Positions 38,848 to 52,160 are shown, numbered from the stretch's first letter. The stretch is DNA of 64,000 nt from Dioscorea cayenensis subsp. rotundata (GCF_009730915.1 NC_052479.1:1488001-1552000); one strand, 5' to 3'. The notes: generated by a model not told the origin, from the sequence alone. Made by a program: numbers and translations.

Positions 38848-39577
38848 ATCAAAATAGGGAAAATTAAAAGGTATTATTTCTCTAATTAAATAAAATAATT
38901 CCCTTTCAAAATCTATAATTACTTATGTTCAAGAAATTCATGATATATTCACACTTTGAGTGACTAATTAAAAGAAGTGGCTAAAACATTATTGTCTTCC
39001 TTATAGGTTTATTCATTTATCAAATTTATGGCCAAAATAGGGAAAATTAAAAGGTATTATTTCTCTAATTAAATAAAATAATTCCCTTTCAAAATCTATA
39101 ATTACTTATGTTCAAGAAATTCATGATATATTCACACTTTGAGTGACTAATTAAAAGAAGTGGCTAGAACATTATTGTCTTCCTTATAGGTTTATTCATT
39201 TTATCAAATTTATGGCCAAAATTGGGAAAAATTAAAAAGGTATTATTTCTCTAATTAAATAAAATAATTCCTTTTTCAAAAATCTATAATTACTTATGTT
39301 CAAGAAATTCATGATATATTCACACTTTGAGTGACTAAAAGAAGTGGCTAAAACATTATTGTCTTCCTTATAGGTTTATTCATTTATCAAATTTATGGCC
39401 AAAATAGGGAAAATTAAAAGGTATTATTTCTATAATTAAATAAAATAATTCCCTTTCAAAATCTATAATTACCTATGTTCAAGAAATTCATGATATATTC
39501 ACACTTTGAGTGACTAAAAGAAGTGGCTAAAACATTATTGTCTCCCTTATAGGTTTATTCATTTATCAAATTTATGG
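38848..39577. repeat. Four-copy tandem array, ~183 bp unit
   Basis: The anchor AAAATAGGGAAAATTAAAAGG recurs at 38,851, 39,034, 39,218 (as AAAATTGGG) and 39,401, spacing 183-184 bp. Copies are about 95% alike by eye. Copies 3 and 4 lack the AATT before AAAAGAAGTGGCT that copies 1 and 2 carry. Copy 3 has several homopolymer expansions. The array ends in TTTATGGC(C/T), with the last copy complete. Non-coding. Confidence 0.95.
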
Positions 39578-40829
39578 CTTCAATATATATAAATATATAT
39601 AAGTATATATATATCAAATTATAATTTGATTATTAATGATCAAAATGAGACTTAGTCCTAAATAAAATGTGATCTTTTATGTGTATTATAGACCAGGATT
39701 TGACTCTTCAAAGTGAGGTGGTGTAATATATTTAGAAAACTTTCGCATACCCTTAATTGTGGTTTATCGACTTTGTAATAATAAAATAACATAATAAAAT
39801 GTGTGGAAATATAAACTTTAAAATATTTTTTTTATTTTTTAAGTTCTAACAAGATTTACTAATTTGCATTTTTTTTATGTGTCACATTAATAAGAAAAAC
39901 TAGCAATTTTCTATAATTTAGATGGGAAAAATAGAGAAAAAAAATATTTGAGAAGATTAGAAAGAAAAGCCTTAAAATTCAAGGTATATTAAGTAATTTT
40001 AAAATTAAATAGAACAAAAAAAAAACCTTGAAAAGTAGAATGTAAGGAAAGAGAAAAAAATCCCTCAATATTTATTTATTTATTTTTAAAAGTATGATGC
40101 TAATGAATTAAGGGGTTGCTTTCATAAATAATTTAGATAATAAAAAAAAAGAAAAAAAATAGCAGGTGATTGTACGGTTTTGCACCGACATTATCTATCT
40201 AACCTTTCAATTCATGATTGCAACATGTAAAGGGAAACCCTAATTTCACTCAATTTGGGATCATTCATGATTCAAAAACACTAAAATCAAGCTTTATTTT
40301 TCATCCCAATTGAATCAGATTAGAAATTTTTTTTTGGGATTTATGTCTCATTTTTTATGATTTTATTTTATTTTATATAAATAATTGAAAAAAAAAATAT
40401 TTAAAAAGAAATTCAAAATCAAAGAAGATAGTTTAGGAAATTGGGATTGACATGAGATGCATTATTTTCAATCACTTTCAATGAGTGATTAATAAAATTG
40501 AGTAAGATTTGATGCATGCATTGCACCCAAAACATGGCCTAAAATTTGTGCCAATTTGGGTCCTACACATTGATGCGTGGGACACATTTTTATAAACTTT
40601 TATTATTATTTTTATTTTATATTATTGTATGGACCAATTAATAAATGGATATTTTGGTTGTTTGGAAGCATGTTTGGAATTTTGCAACAATTAAAAATTC
40701 ATATATATATATATTTATTTATATATACATTTTTTCTTCTTAAATTTAATTTTTCTAATAATTATTAGTTAGTGTTTTTATTTTCTAAAATAGTTGTTAA
40801 AGTGATGATTATGATGGGTTATAATATTA

Positions 40830-40967
40830 ATTTGTACTAATTATCTCACCTTTTTTTTAAGGTCAAAAAGGTGAGAAAATTAGTACAAATTTTCTCACCC
40901 TTAAAAGCTGGTGAGAGAGACTTAAAAAATTATATAATTGTGTACTAATTTTCTCACCTTTTTTTAA
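40830..40967. repeat. Foldback: 26 bp inverted repeat plus a third copy
   Basis: The left arm at 40830-40855 (ATTTGTACTAATTATCTCACC then T-run) pairs with the right arm at 40865-40890 with one mismatch and a 9 nt loop. The left-arm motif recurs in direct orientation at 40941-40967. A smaller inverted pair (CTCACC/GGTGAG) lies between. Possible MITE end or a hairpin-forming relic. Confidence 0.8.
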
Positions 40968-41701
40968 AGTTTTAAAATTGAAAGAAAAGGTCAGAAGTCA
41001 CTAATAAATGACTTCTATATTGAGTTCAGATCTGTGTAAACATAAATGGATCTTTAGAAGAAATAATTGAAGAAATATTTCAACAATTACAAGATATGTA
41101 AATGAAATCAAATTTGAAAAACAGATGCATTTCACTTGTAAAGCATTTATTTGGAAGAGAACAAATATATTATCGGTAATTTCGACAACTAGAACTGTAA
41201 CTTTTACTGATAATCCTCACTATTTGCAGTAAAAAATTCAGAAGCAAATGTGTATCTACCTTTCAACTTGCATTTGATTTGAATCATTTATGATTTCGAT
41301 CGCAAACCCAACGAGGCCGAGAACAAACCGAACTGATGACTTGAATTGAATTGAGTAGACAAGAAACATATCAATAGTCGCCTTCTCGAGTGAATTAAGT
41401 ACGACAAGATTCGATTATATATCCTGCAATGGAGATGGGAAGAACCAGGAATTTTGTGAAAACCCAACCATTGAAAAAACCAAGCATGAATGAACAATTT
41501 GAAGAAGCCTTTACCTTGTTTTCACTCTCTTTCTCTTTGAGAGATGCTGCTGATCTGCCACAACATAGTTGAAAACATGGTAGATGATAGTAAGAACTGA
41601 TTCCACTTCAAAATTCAATCTGATAACAAAATAATACAAACATGTTCAAGGATCATGTTCGACGTTGCAGAACAGTTTACTTGAACGCCGATGGCATAGC
41701 T

Positions 41702-44700
41702 TTAATTGGCAGGGCGCCATAAGCCTTTCTTACAAACAAGAAACTTCTGGTTGTGAAGAGTAGTCTCCCAGTGAAGCGAAATAAGTATGGGTTGTATCTT
41801 CTGGAGCATTTCAATGGTGTCTTGGACCAGAACCCACCCACCGGGTCTCAATATTCGGTCCATTTCCATTGCTACTTCCACAAGGTCACACCTGCGCAGA
41901 ACCGGTCATGATGCAGAACTATTAATATAAACCGAAAAATTATAGACAAGAAAAAAAAAACAGATTTTTACCTTTGTGCTAGACCTCCAAAGAGAAAACT
42001 GGAATGCAGGAGATCATATGTTCGAGGATAAGTGTTAAATGCTTCACACCAGTCGTGATAAACTCCTATCAATCCTCGATCAAAGATGATGGGTAAAGTA
42101 TCCGGCCCATGGATAGGCACTACATTCATCACCCAAAGAGGCTGGTTGATAAGTGCAGCCGCGAATCTGATTAGATGCAAGATGAAACATGTCATTCAGT
42201 GATTTGGAATCAATAATAACAAACTTTGCAATCTATATATTTATATTCTTCAGAACCAGAATTATCAGTAAAGCAAGACTGCTATGAATGGCTCCCAGAA
42301 AGACATTACTCTAATAAGGACAGAAGATTACCCTCCAAAACCAGCATTCATGTCCATAACATTTCGAACTTTCAACCAATCAATTCCAAGATCATGCAAG
42401 TAAATCTTGGACACAAGCATATCCCATTGAGTCATGTCATTAAGAAAATTTTCTGAAGATATGCTATTAGAACCATCTTGCGAACTTGGAGGTCTATTTG
42501 TAAGTCTTTCAGGCCAGGAGATGGGCCAATTTGATTCTTGACCCGATTGAGGTACTGGGATTCTGGGGAGACAATAGCCTAGTGGGGAATACCTGCACTT
42601 GTAAACCGTAAAAACAATTGGTGTCAACTCAGAAAATTGCCACTATACTGTACAAATGAGAAGAAATACCATGAGATCTCATGGCTTCTATTTTGAAGAC
42701 ATATAGGCGGATTATCTGCTTTTCTCCCCTCATAGCAAGAGTTAGAGACAGGCTTCTGATATATCACAACCCCAATTCCAGCCGCATCAGTTTCTTTAGC
42801 CACTACCTTCCAACAGAAAGCCTCGGTCAGAGCTACCATAGCTGCAGGGGGGGAACCAAAAGATAACCTTCATGAGGTTAGGTTTGAATGCTGAGTAATT
42901 TTTTTTGTACATGAACTGTGGGGGAACAATTATGAGCTACCATGTCATAAAAGATATACTACCATTCAGAGTAAGATACATGATGCAACTGAGAGAATAA
43001 ACAAGCTGCAGTTCACTAACTAACCATTCCAGACATTTTGGTCCCTAGAATCACTACGATAAACTGGTGTTGCTGACCATATGAAGAATCCACCAGGCCT
43101 AAGTATCCTATTGAGTTCCAACAATGGCATTCCACCTACATTTGGACAAGAAACATTTATACAATGTTATGGAACTGCAAAAGCTAGCATAATCAGGCAT
43201 AATGAAAAGATCCAACCAACCATCAGCATCCCAGTGGACTCTACATCGTGCGCAGTGAATCATATCAAATACATTATCGGGAAAAGTAAGCTTTTGGGTT
43301 CCAATAACAGCAAGAAAAGCTGGGATTCCCCGCTCAAGGGCAAATTGTATCTGAGCCTCATGCTCATCCTTTGGGGCAAATGACATGGTGAGGACACTTT
43401 TATCTAGCAAGTAGCCACCAAAGCTTGCAACACCACAACCAACATCCAAAACGACTCTCGTATGTTTACCCCACTCAATAGATGGTAGAATCTGGCCAAA
43501 TTAAAGATAATTAACACAAAATTCTCAAAAGAAGTAGATTTAGTCATCAGCCTTGATTATTTAAGAAACATTAAAAAAACAAAAAACAATTACTAATACA
43601 GTTTCACAAGAAATTCATAAATCATATACAAGTGATTTTGACACTTAAATACAGTCCCCATGCTTGAGTTCATATGGCATATTCGATTGAACAATCAAAG
43701 ACAAATTCATGTATACTTCCACAGTTCTGGAAGCTAACATTTATAGGTTGTTCAGATGAAGCCTGGAAAACCTATGCCATGGTTAACCTTGAATTTTTTG
43801 CATCTTAAAGGCAAAATGTTTATAATACATCTCTTAGGTTATTAAAGGTATTGCTGAATTCAACTCTCAAGAGTAAAGCTGGTGCCTTTATTATGGATAC
43901 ACAGTTAAATATGTTTCATATAAATACAAAGAAAGGATGACAAGAACACATTTTTCTGATGTAACATGGTTTATCTATACATATTTGTCTTTCAATGGAA
44001 AGGATAGTCAAACAAAGGAGTAGCTAAAGAAAAAAAGATTAAACAAAGGAGTAGCTAAAGAAAAAAAGATTAAACAAAGGAGTAGCTAAAGAAGGAAATA
44101 TTAAACAAAGGAGTGGGTAAAGAAAAAAATATTGAACTAGAGAATAGAAAGGACAACCCAGTGTCAATAAACTCCTATCAACACAGGGTTAGGACGTGTT
44201 ACAGGGAACCTCAATCCTGCATAGATAAGCTTGTTTTCTAGTATCAAACTAATGACGCTAAAATTGCTAGTATTAATGTGAAAATCTTATTATTAATTAT
44301 ATAAATGAAATAAAAGTTCTTCTGAATTTTGTTACTATGCTTGCTTATATGCTTAGGACTTGGCTTCTGCTGGAGTTTAAAATTTGATAACGTACTGAAC
44401 ACAAGAATGAGGATTGAATACTTGAAGAATCTGTATTCAACACAAAAGTCTGATGACGAAAGAAACATTTAGAATTTAACTTGAGAACTTCAGCATAAAA
44501 TTAGTGGTCCGAAATGTGTTCACATACCTTCTCAATGAACTGAATATAACTTGTTACTCCTTCTTTGAATTGAGTTCCACCTCCAGGAAACACAAGGTAA
44601 TCACCAGATTTGCGTACCCAATTTTGATCCTTCTTATATTCAATGAGTTTAGGGTGAGGGACATTATTATACCATATCTGGAAATGGAAATAACAACATA

Positions 44701-46310
44701 AGTGCTAGCAGTTCCCTTAATGTAATAAAAAAGCTGGAATGTCAAAACTAAGAACTATAGATGCAGAAATTTAACATATAAGTGCATCAACCACCAAGAA
44801 AGACAATTAAGAGAATAAATTAATTGGTTCTTCATACAACAGCCAAACTGAGAAAAATTTTATCTAATCAACAAAAAATCAAGATGTTTGAAAGTTTGAA
44901 ACATTACTGATTGGAACAAAGAAAAAGACAACCCCCTCTAGACCTCAAGTATCAAGAAAATCTTTCTTCTTGCCAATAACACTAAATTAGGTATATGAAA
45001 GTTGTCAGAGGACCTTTCAATGATATAAATAGGTCCAACACACAAAAGCCAAATCCATAAATTGAGAGAGAAGAAGACAAAGCATTTCTGGGCAAGACCA
45101 TTAACTCCTCAAAATTTATAAAATCAGCTGCAGATTCAACTAAAACAAGAGAAGTTTCATGGTAAACCATATCTAAAGCTCCAAAAAATTTACAATGTTC
45201 ACTTCTAAATCTCAGATGCATCTTCTTCACTAATCGTGTATCCTAATGGAATTTCATACAATACTCTTCACAATTGTCCTCCATAAAAAGGGAAACCAAC
45301 GAAAACCAAAAGGCGGGGACACAAACTCCATGCTTACCAAATTATAATTCTCACAATATCTCTACTCAAAATTTATACAATCACCAGTGGATTTCAACTA
45401 AAGCCAGAAGATTTTCAATTTGAAACTCAATCGAAACCTCCAAAAGTTTATATTTTTCACATCTAAATCTCAGAAGCATCCTCTTAACTAATTGTTGGTA
45501 CTAATATTTGTTTCATCCAAACTACATCCAAAGTTCCTCTCAATCATCCACAATAAAGAGGAAATTCAGACGAAAAGCGATAAGTAGGAACACAAAACCA
45601 AAGTATCAACCTCACCATGTCTCAGCTCAAAATTTAAAAACTCAATAGTGGATTAAACTAAAAGAAGAAGAGTTTCAATGTAAACTATATCTAAAGCTTC
45701 AAAAGTTCACATTTTTCACGACTAAACCTCAAAAAAAATGAGGTGAAGATACTAATAAATTTTCATTCAAACTGCATCGAAGCTTCCTCACCATCATCCC
45801 AAATTCAGAAAGGAAATTCAAATGAAACCCAATAACCAGGAACAGAAACTCCACGCTTACCGAAACATTAATCTCACCATGTCTCTGCTCCGAGGCCACG
45901 GAACAGGCGTCTTGTATCCCACCGGCAGCGGAACCAGGCATCTCGGCGCCGGTTTAGGGCAATACCGTAGCCGATGCTCCATCCGCTTCCTCGACTTCAA
46001 CTCCTTGATCGCCTTCACGTTATCAAGACAAGGAATGTAATCCACAGCCTGGAATCCCTTCCCTCCCACGCATACCCCCCATCGATGGTCGAATCGCCCA
46101 TTAATGGATCGAACTGGAGGGTCTGGGGCTGGAGATGGGGATTGAAAGAGGAGGAGGAGAAGCTGGGAGGGAGCGGGAGAGATCGAGGGAGAAGGAGGCG
46201 TTGGGGGATCTATTGATAGCGAGGAGGAGGGCGAAGGAGAGGAGGAGAAGGGCGAGAGCTGTGAGGAATGGGTACTTCCTCTCGATCAAGAGATTTCGAA
46301 TGGAAGCCAT
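41702..46310 (-). CDS. PMT23: PMT23-type Golgi putative methyltransferase, with a +1 frameshift in exon 1
   Basis: Type II membrane SAM-dependent methyltransferase of the DUF248/QUA2-related family; members act in the Golgi, some on pectin. Exons: 46310-45878, 44677-44528, 43491-43221, 43135-43025, 42841-42670, 42592-42332, 42166-41972, 41891-41702, all GT-AG and phase-consistent. Membrane segment at about residues 15-35, then a short stalk. Family blocks: [16 protein letters not shown], the SAM site [71 protein letters not shown] and [11 protein letters not shown] before the stop. Exon 1 is one base too long: the frame from the ATG stops at 46101, while the conserved frame runs through to VDYIPCLDN. 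Candidate sites are the G-runs 46125-46128 and 46137-46140. Without it the protein is 593 aa, about PMT23 length. Confidence 0.9.
44010..44134. repeat. 31 bp tandem repeat, four copies, in PMT23 intron 2
   Basis: AACAAAGGAG(T) recurs at 44011, 44042, 44073 and 44104, exactly 31 bp apart. The first two units are identical and the fourth is most diverged. It lies inside the ~1 kb intron between 44528 and 43491. Confidence 0.94.
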
Positions 46311-48108
46311 TGACGAAGATCGAGTGAGAACGAAAACGAAGACGAAGACGAAGACGAAGGCATGGACTCCAGACTGGAACGGATGGCATGGTTTGCCACG
46401 TGGAAAGTGGGTCCCACTACCAAAATAGTAAAAACTATGTAATTATTAATATACCTTATAAAAATAATATTTCCGAATTTTTCTTATATAAATTTTTTTT
46501 TTGGGTAGAATTTTTAAATCATACACATCTTTGTTTGGGTGACGGTTAATATTAAAAATAAAAAGATTTTTTTTTTTTAATTCGGTAGTTATAGTTTGAT
46601 AGTTAACATTTTAGTACTATATAATTTTAACCGTTTGTAAAAAATATAAAAACACTTAACTTTTTAATTTTTAGTGATTTAATATTTAAAAACACATGAA
46701 TTTATCATTATAAATTTATTATTTAAAAACATAATATTTTTTTTAAAAAAATTATTATTTAAATTTATAAGATTAAAAAGATAAATTCACATATTTTTAA
46801 ATGTCAAGTTAATTAAGATAAACATGAATAAATGTTTTTGTGTATTTTTACAAATGGTTAAAACCACAGATACTAAAGTGATTACAATTAAAGCACAAGT
46901 ATTGAATTGAGAAATTGACAAACAACGAGTAATTTAAAATAATTTCTCAAAAAACTATATTTGTGTTTTTGAGCTGATTTGTGCATACTTTTTTTTTTAA
47001 TAAAAAACCTTTACTTAATTATATGTTTACTCAATAAAACCAAAAACCATGTTACCTAACCCTATAAATTTTAATTTTTTTTAAAATGTATTAATTAATA
47101 AAAACAAGTTTATATTTTTAGGTTCACACATCATATGCATTATGATTTTTTGGTTTTTCATATGCAATAAATGGTCTATATGGGATATATATATGTAAAT
47201 AAATCAAATTGTGAAAGGTATACACACATTGGTTTTATTGAGAGGCATACATTTTGGAGAATCTCAGAAATAACTAGAAAAAAACATCTTCATATAAATT
47301 TTTATAGTTTAAAATCAAACTTAAAAATTCTATAGAAAGATTAGTTTATTTTTTCCTCACTAATAATGAATAATGACAAGAGTTGATCATTTCATTTTGT
47401 CTATAATTTTTATTTTAATTTACTTCAGATAAAAATATATACATAAGTAAAATTAATTTATAAGAACAACATTTTCTAGGGTTATGGATAATTAGTAACA
47501 GAAAAAAATTGATGTATTATAAAAAAATATATAAAAGAAAGTTTCCTGCACATCTTAATATGAATTAAGCTATTTTTGGATCCGGGTGGGAGTAATTTAA
47601 TTTGAATTAATCCTCCTTATTTCTCAAAACGAAGGTTTAGTCTTAAAAATATTTTTTAGAGTGTTCGGCAAAATTTTAAAGATTATGGAGCTTAATCCAT
47701 CCTTTAATTTTCAATCCAGTCATTCCCTTTTGTTTATATCGTGTAAAAATACAAGCTTAAGTTTTTTTTTAAGTATATCACTTAATTATAGTATTGTTCA
47801 TTCTGATTACCAAATTTCAATTTACATCAAAATAGTTACTCATTTTTAATTTTGTTTCATTGAACATATCAAAGAGGATGGATTATGTGTCAATAGGGGG
47901 TGGACAAGGATTTTCATGCTGCCACATCAACAATTTGATTTTTGAATCCCTTGAGTGAAATGAATGACCATGTTGATGTAAATTGAAGTTTAGTTACTAA
48001 AATAAAACAACACTATAGTTAAGTTACCTACTGAAAAATTAAGCCGAAAAATTAACCCTCATCATAGGTAGATATCTTTCTTAGCAAAAGTTAACAGAAT
48101 ATTTTGGA

Positions 48109-48140
<32 letters not shown>

Positions 48141-48558
48141 GTTACATTATGATTACCACACCACAACAAGTGAAAAGGATTGTAGGGTAAGATAATCTTT
48201 TCCAAAAACTGGATATGTAGAGATATATATGAGAACACATCCTCTACGCACGTTCATAGATTTGTAATCTATGAACATTACTCTGGGCTGTTGGATTTCA
48301 ATCCAACGGTTCTGAAACAGTAACACTATAGTAAAAAATGGGTTGCTCTAATCCATTTCTGCTAGACCTACGGCAACCATGCTAAAAACCAAAATTAGAC
48401 TAATTACCTCACCTAATCCATAATTAGCTCTCACCGTAGCATGTTAAAGGTTACTGTGAAACGTCCACAAAGTTACCAACAAACGACCACAATTAACTTT
48501 CCATTAATTTATGAAGGTTTCACTGAGTACAATATAAACACTTGAAACAATTAACTGC
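46311..48558. other. Spacer between the GILT and PMT23 genes
   Basis: AT-rich, no genes recognised. Contains an (ATT)n run at about 48,110-48,139. A perfect 11 bp hairpin GTTCATAGATT-TGT-AATCTATGAAC lies at about 48,250-48,275, followed by TTGGATTTCAATCCAA at 48,292, another small palindrome; both may be transposon debris. The ORF at 47661-47849 lacks family features. A purine-rich, GAAGAC-repetitive leader (about 46,320-46,360) precedes the PMT23 start. Confidence 0.5.
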
Positions 48559-48561
48559 AGA

Positions 48562-48708
48562 ACAGACCATCACCTGAACAATAAATCCGTCCGTCTTATT
48601 TTGGATTAAAAAAAGCTTTTAGCTTTGATTTACATAACAGACCATCACCTGAACAATAAATCCGTCTTATTTTGGATAAAAAAAGCTTTTAGCTTTGATT
48701 TACATCAC

Positions 48709-48757
<49 letters not shown>
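48562..48757. repeat. ~75 bp direct duplication followed by (AAT)n microsatellite
   Basis: AACAGACCATCACCTGAACA occurs at 48,562 and again near 48,637. The second copy lacks a duplicated GTCC and one T. The second copy runs directly into about 16 AAT units (48,708-48,757). The pair is in the 3' flank of the GILT gene (stop at 48,819). Confidence 0.93.
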
Positions 48758-48760
<3 letters not shown>

Positions 48761-48818
48761 TAAAGTTAGCTGAACACAAAGCAAATAATCCTAAATCAAA
48801 ATCTATATCTTCATGGTT

Positions 48819-51220
48819 TCAATGAATTCTGCAAACTCCAGCAGTTCTATTGGTGTCAGTTTCCAGGAAAGTCATCAGCGAATGCCCTTCACAAGCGGTC
48901 GGCAATTCACCATTCAAGGCATTACAGATGTAAGCTTCAAAGTTATTGTAGTCCTAGAACAGTAAAACTCATTCTCAGAATATGAAACAATGGAGAGTTC
49001 ATAGTACAAGGAATGAGAATGAAAATTATGATTCTTTCTACAAGTTTAGAAGATGATCATGCTCATCGGTTGTCATAAAATCATATCAATGAGTGTGAAA
49101 CTTGATGTGTATATGTATATGTTGAGTGAAAGCTAACAAGATTGAATGGCTGATGTGTGTGAACTTGATGGAATTAAAACTATTAATATGTGTGTTTCAA
49201 GGTGTTTGGAAGTAGAATTTTGTAAATTTTCGACACGGTAAATAAAACTCACACTGTAAAGTGGTTGCCCATCCACTAGAACCCAAGGTACATACTGATG
49301 AGGAGGCTGAAGAGCATTTGTTTGTGCGGCGTATTGTAGTTCAAGCTGTAAATATACACGATCAGAATGCGTATGATCTAATGACAAACAGTAAAATGTA
49401 TGTTTGACTGTCCTTTAACTTTAAATCAGGTGAATTTTTCTTGCAAAAAGCTAAAATGTTAATATCTGAAAAACTGAAATTATAGTTTCAGAAGATGACA
49501 AGAAGACAACTCAAATGTGATGATCATGGCCTCCAATAATAAGTAATTCTCTGGAAGGCAATCTTCATATGTTTAACTAGTTAGTGAATTAAAGAAGTAA
49601 ATGGAGCCACATTATAAGATGTAAAAGAAGATATCAATAAGAAAACATGAAGAGATTAGCAAAGCATCTAATGCATGATAAACAATACTAAGTTTGGCCT
49701 CTGTGGTACATAAATACTATTTTTTTAATTGAATCCCGTGTGAAAGTATCATATCATCAAGCAGTTTTTCATGATTGGACTATGCAACATATAGCTTTAT
49801 AATCAAATATGATACATTTTAAAACATTGTTAGAAAGTCATGATAAGAGAAAGAAGGAAATAAATTGATTAAAAAACCACCTTTGATCCAGTTCCCTTGT
49901 TGTAGCAATCCACAACAGGTTGTGAATTCAACCCAGTACTCCGAAAGCAAGACGACCACTGGTTGTATAGATTCTGTTCAACTAGATTCTCCACACAGTG
50001 AATGAAACTGAAATGTACATGCTGCAATGTAATTGTCAGGAATTAATTCAAATTTTAGATCAAAACTCCATGTACTAAAACCAACGAAAATTTATCAGAA
50101 TTATCACTATTTAGCATCGCTCATTCCCTCATTTCAGGCATTCTTTAAAATAAATACAGAACAAGATGAAAGACATTAAATAGAAGCTTAATGTCAAGAA
50201 ACATGCAAGTAATACATTCAAATAAATATATACATTCACTAAGAACAGGGAGGAAAGAAATCTCACAGGATCAGGCCAGACACTGATAGCACAAGCCTCT
50301 ATGTAATTCAGGAAGCATTCATCAGACCCATGCTGCAATTAAGAATAAAAATTTTTAAATTTGGCGTATGAAATCACCACAGGACACTCCCTGATCAACC
50401 AAAATTGTTAAATGAAAAGTAAAAACAGGACTAGAAATCATTTACTCCTCTAAAAATTACAAAAAAGAACAAGAAAAAGTTGAAGCAAAACTCTTTAAAT
50501 TTTATTCACAACTAATCCAAATCAAATGGTACCACCAACCAACATGAAATTCAGGGAAAATGAAAAGGCGAGAGCTTTACCAATGCACTGAAGCTGCCAT
50601 TCCCAAGATTCAATATAATCAATAACTAAAAATTTTGCAATGAAAACACCACAAAATCTGAAGAAAAAAAAAATGGTAGTGATTTACTTCTCTGATAGAT
50701 TACAAAACTCCATTAAATCTTTGTAAACTCACATGATTCCTCTACTAATTAACAGTAAATTTTCATGTAAAACTCGTTAAATATTATTCACATCTCATCA
50801 AAATCCAAGATATTCCATGTAAATCCATTAATCTTCCAAACCTAATAGCACCTAAACAAGATAATTTAAAAAAAAAAAAAGAGTATTTTTTTTCCCTTTT
50901 TTTCAGCTGAATCTTTACCAAACGTACTGAACAAGCAATTCCCAACACCAAATGAAAGCAAACACAAAGATTATAACCAAAACCTGGCAGGTTATAGAAC
51001 CATCGGAGCCGATCTCGGCATTGCCGAAGGGAACGAGATGGAGGTCGACGTAAGAGATGAGCCCATTGTTGAAGATGCTGGGAAGACGGTCCACAATGAA
51101 GGAGGAACAATAAGGGCATAGAGACTCGTAGTAGATAGCTAGAGAAACCCTCCGAGATGAAGCAGAGGAGGAGAAGAGCAGGAGGAGAAGGAGAAGAGTC
51201 AGAGCTCCGAGAGAAGCCAT
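48819..51220 (-). CDS. GILT-family (gamma-interferon-inducible lysosomal thiol reductase-like) protein
   Basis: Thiol reductase that reduces protein disulphides, expected in the vacuole, lysosome-like or secretory compartments. Exons: 51220-50984, 50332-50267, 50021-49881, 49345-49253, 48953-48819; each is an exact codon multiple and all are GT-AG. Total 672 nt, 223 aa. Signal peptide about residues 1-22 (ALTLLLLLLLFSSSASS). Active-site CPYC at residues 35-38 in VSLAIYYESLCPYC. The full GILT signature C-Q-H-G-x2-E-C-x2-N-x2-E-x-C spans the exon 1/2 junction from Cys78. Later WVLVDGQPLYS and conserved Cys near the C-terminus. Nothing odd in the frame; start chosen as the ATG that gives the signal peptide. 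Confidence 0.93.
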
Positions 51221-51289
51221 TGCTGGACGAGAAGCGACGTTGCTTGAAGATAGACAAGTGGTATAAAGCTCTATTTTGTTTTTTTTTGT

Positions 51290-52160
51290 GAATAAGTCCT
51301 TAACTTATTTTATTATTTTATATAAGTCCTTAAAAAGGTGATCTTTACTTATATATTTATTTTTTTAAAGACAATTATATTTTCATCCTTATATTATATT
51401 AAAATATCAATCCGAATTAATTTTTTTTTATTAAGAAACACTTTTTTTAGATGACATTCACTTTTTTTATTGAAAAATTCAAATTTGACTTTTTGGATAA
51501 AAAAAGTTTAAAATATTAATGAAATGTGTAAACTCACAATTATAAAATTTAAAAATAACTTCTTCATTGAAAATATTTGAATTTTTAATTAACAATTGAC
51601 TTTTATAAAACAAGGAAAAGATTAGGAAGTAAATATGAAAGCATTTGGAACTCGGGGACTTAATTGGAAAATTCCCTTTCGTTTACGTGAGGTATATTGA
51701 GCCCGCGGGACAGGGAAGTTATTGGATGTGGCGGATCTGGACCGTTGAACTGCTCTAAGATCTGTGTTTTCATTAGACACATCTTGCAGTGAAATGATGG
51801 GGTTTATTTTGCATCGCGAAGGAACAGAATCGAGCAGGGCAATTTATTGAAAAAACAGGGCATTTATAGTGGGTCAACCGTCAACATCGTACTTGTGTCT
51901 TTGTCCACTGTTTTTTGATGTGTGAATCTTGAGGTGATATTAACGGTTGTGATTGAAAGCCAAGCTTTGAACAATAATTAGACTGTTTGTGCAATTAAGC
52001 CCCTTCTCAAAAATATAATTTAGAAGGGACAATGAAGACAAAGAAATGACAAGCATTTAAATGACAAATTAGTCGTCCCGGAAATTAACGATGAAAATAA
52101 ATCTTACTTAATATTTTTTTAATGATCTAAATCAATTATCACCCTTTTATTCATTTCCCT

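Larger units (their letters stand above)
36939..41695. other. 4.7 kb AT-rich spacer downstream of the ALOG gene
   Basis: No genes recognised. (TA)n runs at about 37,117-37,133 and 37,175-37,198 are in or near the ALOG 3' flank. A four-copy 183 bp array and a foldback are listed separately. The ORF at 40577-40768 has no family features. The right end from about 41,280 is the 3' flank of the PMT23-like gene. Confidence 0.55.

Noticed and set aside
38848-39577. CRISPR-like regular repeats
   Set aside because: The units are contiguous 183 bp copies without unique spacers, in a plant nuclear context.
50784-51257. 157-codon minus-strand ORF overlapping GILT exon 1
   Set aside because: Other-frame shadow; the overlapping frame has the signal peptide, CPYC and the GILT signature with clean splice sites.
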